In this document: positions 63,958 through 64,000 of the stretch, piece by piece
Layout: every line of letters starts with the position of its first letter
Numbering within the stretch: position 1 is the first letter of the stretch
Assembly: GCF_016406125.1 (NCBI RefSeq)
Contig: NZ_CP066339.1
Coordinates: 558,001-622,000, forward strand
Source of the DNA: Alicyclobacillus sp. SO9
GTDB taxonomy: Bacteria > Bacillota > Bacilli > Alicyclobacillales > Alicyclobacillaceae
Length of the DNA: 64,000 bases
Direction of reading: 5' to 3'
Made by a program: the position numbers and the translations under genes
The notes under the pieces: generated by a model
Told to the model about the DNA's origin: nothing
The model's database searches: none
Seen by the model: only the letters and a program-made list of their open reading frames with translations

Positions 63958-64000
63958 AGAAGGAAACCAGAAGGAAGCCGGAAGGAAGCCGGAAGGAAGC
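63958..64000 (+). repeat. 11-bp tandem repeat at window end
   Basis: About four units of RGAAGGAARCC, running off the window. Nearby, CCTTTGAGCC is duplicated at 63825-63852. The 200 bases after lysS hold no recognised gene. Confidence 0.8.

Overview
The window is a nearly complete stretch of the conserved dnaX-to-lysS region near the replication origin of an endospore-forming member of the Bacillota. The gene order follows Bacillus subtilis closely: dnaX, ybaB, recR, yaaL, bofA, gin, yaaO, tmk, yaaQ, holB, ricT, yabA, rsmI, abrB, metG, tatD, rnmV, rsmA, yabG, veg, sspF, ispE, purR, ridA, spoVG, glmU, prs, ctc, pth, fin, mfd, spoVT, spoVB, yabN, hup, rqcP, yabP, yabQ, divIC, yabR, spoIIE, yabS, yabT, tilS, hpt, ftsH, coaX, hslO, folP, folK, greA, lysS. 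The base composition is close to half G+C. AbrB has a cysteine-rich tail, cyanophycin genes are present, and several usual genes are missing. Together these suggest a member of Bacillales outside Bacillus, perhaps Alicyclobacillaceae. That placement is inference.

Region by region. 1-3.2 kb: replication and recombination genes (dnaX fragment, ybaB, recR) followed by yaaL and bofA. 3.2-9.2 kb: an insertion of a SpoVB-like flippase, a YtaF-like membrane protein, the sigma-G inhibitor Gin, an ACT-domain malic enzyme and a PLP decarboxylase-family gene. 9.3-13.7 kb: tmk, darA, holB, a short ricT, yabA, rsmI and a reverse-strand abrB. 13.7-18.9 kb: a methionine T-box leader, then metG, tatD, rnmV and rsmA. 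18.9-20.3 kb: no credible gene; it holds ten exact 9-bp repeats followed by three copies of a 397-bp hairpin-rich unit. 20.4-27.4 kb: a YkuK-like protein, a glycosyltransferase, yabG, veg, sspF and a cphB-cphA cyanophycin pair. 27.5-39.1 kb: isoprenoid, purine-control, cell-wall precursor, PRPP, translation and repair genes, ending with a PrsA-like lipoprotein. 39.2-47.6 kb: spoVT, spoVB, yabN, hup, rqcP, yabP, yabQ, divIC, yabR, small proteins including a 39-codon cmpA, and dcd. 47.7-64 kb: spoIIE, yabS, yabT, tilS, hpt, ftsH, an HD-GYP gene, coaX, hslO, folP, folK, an HTH gene, greA and lysS.

The genes mix growth functions (replication clamp loading, tRNA charging, ribosome maturation, nucleotide and folate supply) with sporulation control. 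Regulatory signals are unusually readable: tandem sigma-A promoters for veg, a sigma-H promoter for spoVG, a Spo0A-type promoter with 21-bp spacing and 0A boxes for spoIIE, sigma-F/G-like promoters for sspF and spoVT, and a complete methionine T-box for metG.

The least explained material is the tandem hairpin-rich array at 18.9-20.3 kb. The window also carries many short tandem duplications, whose period is a multiple of three where they lie inside genes. The cphB-cphA pair sits among spore genes, which raises the possibility of a nitrogen store linked to sporulation.
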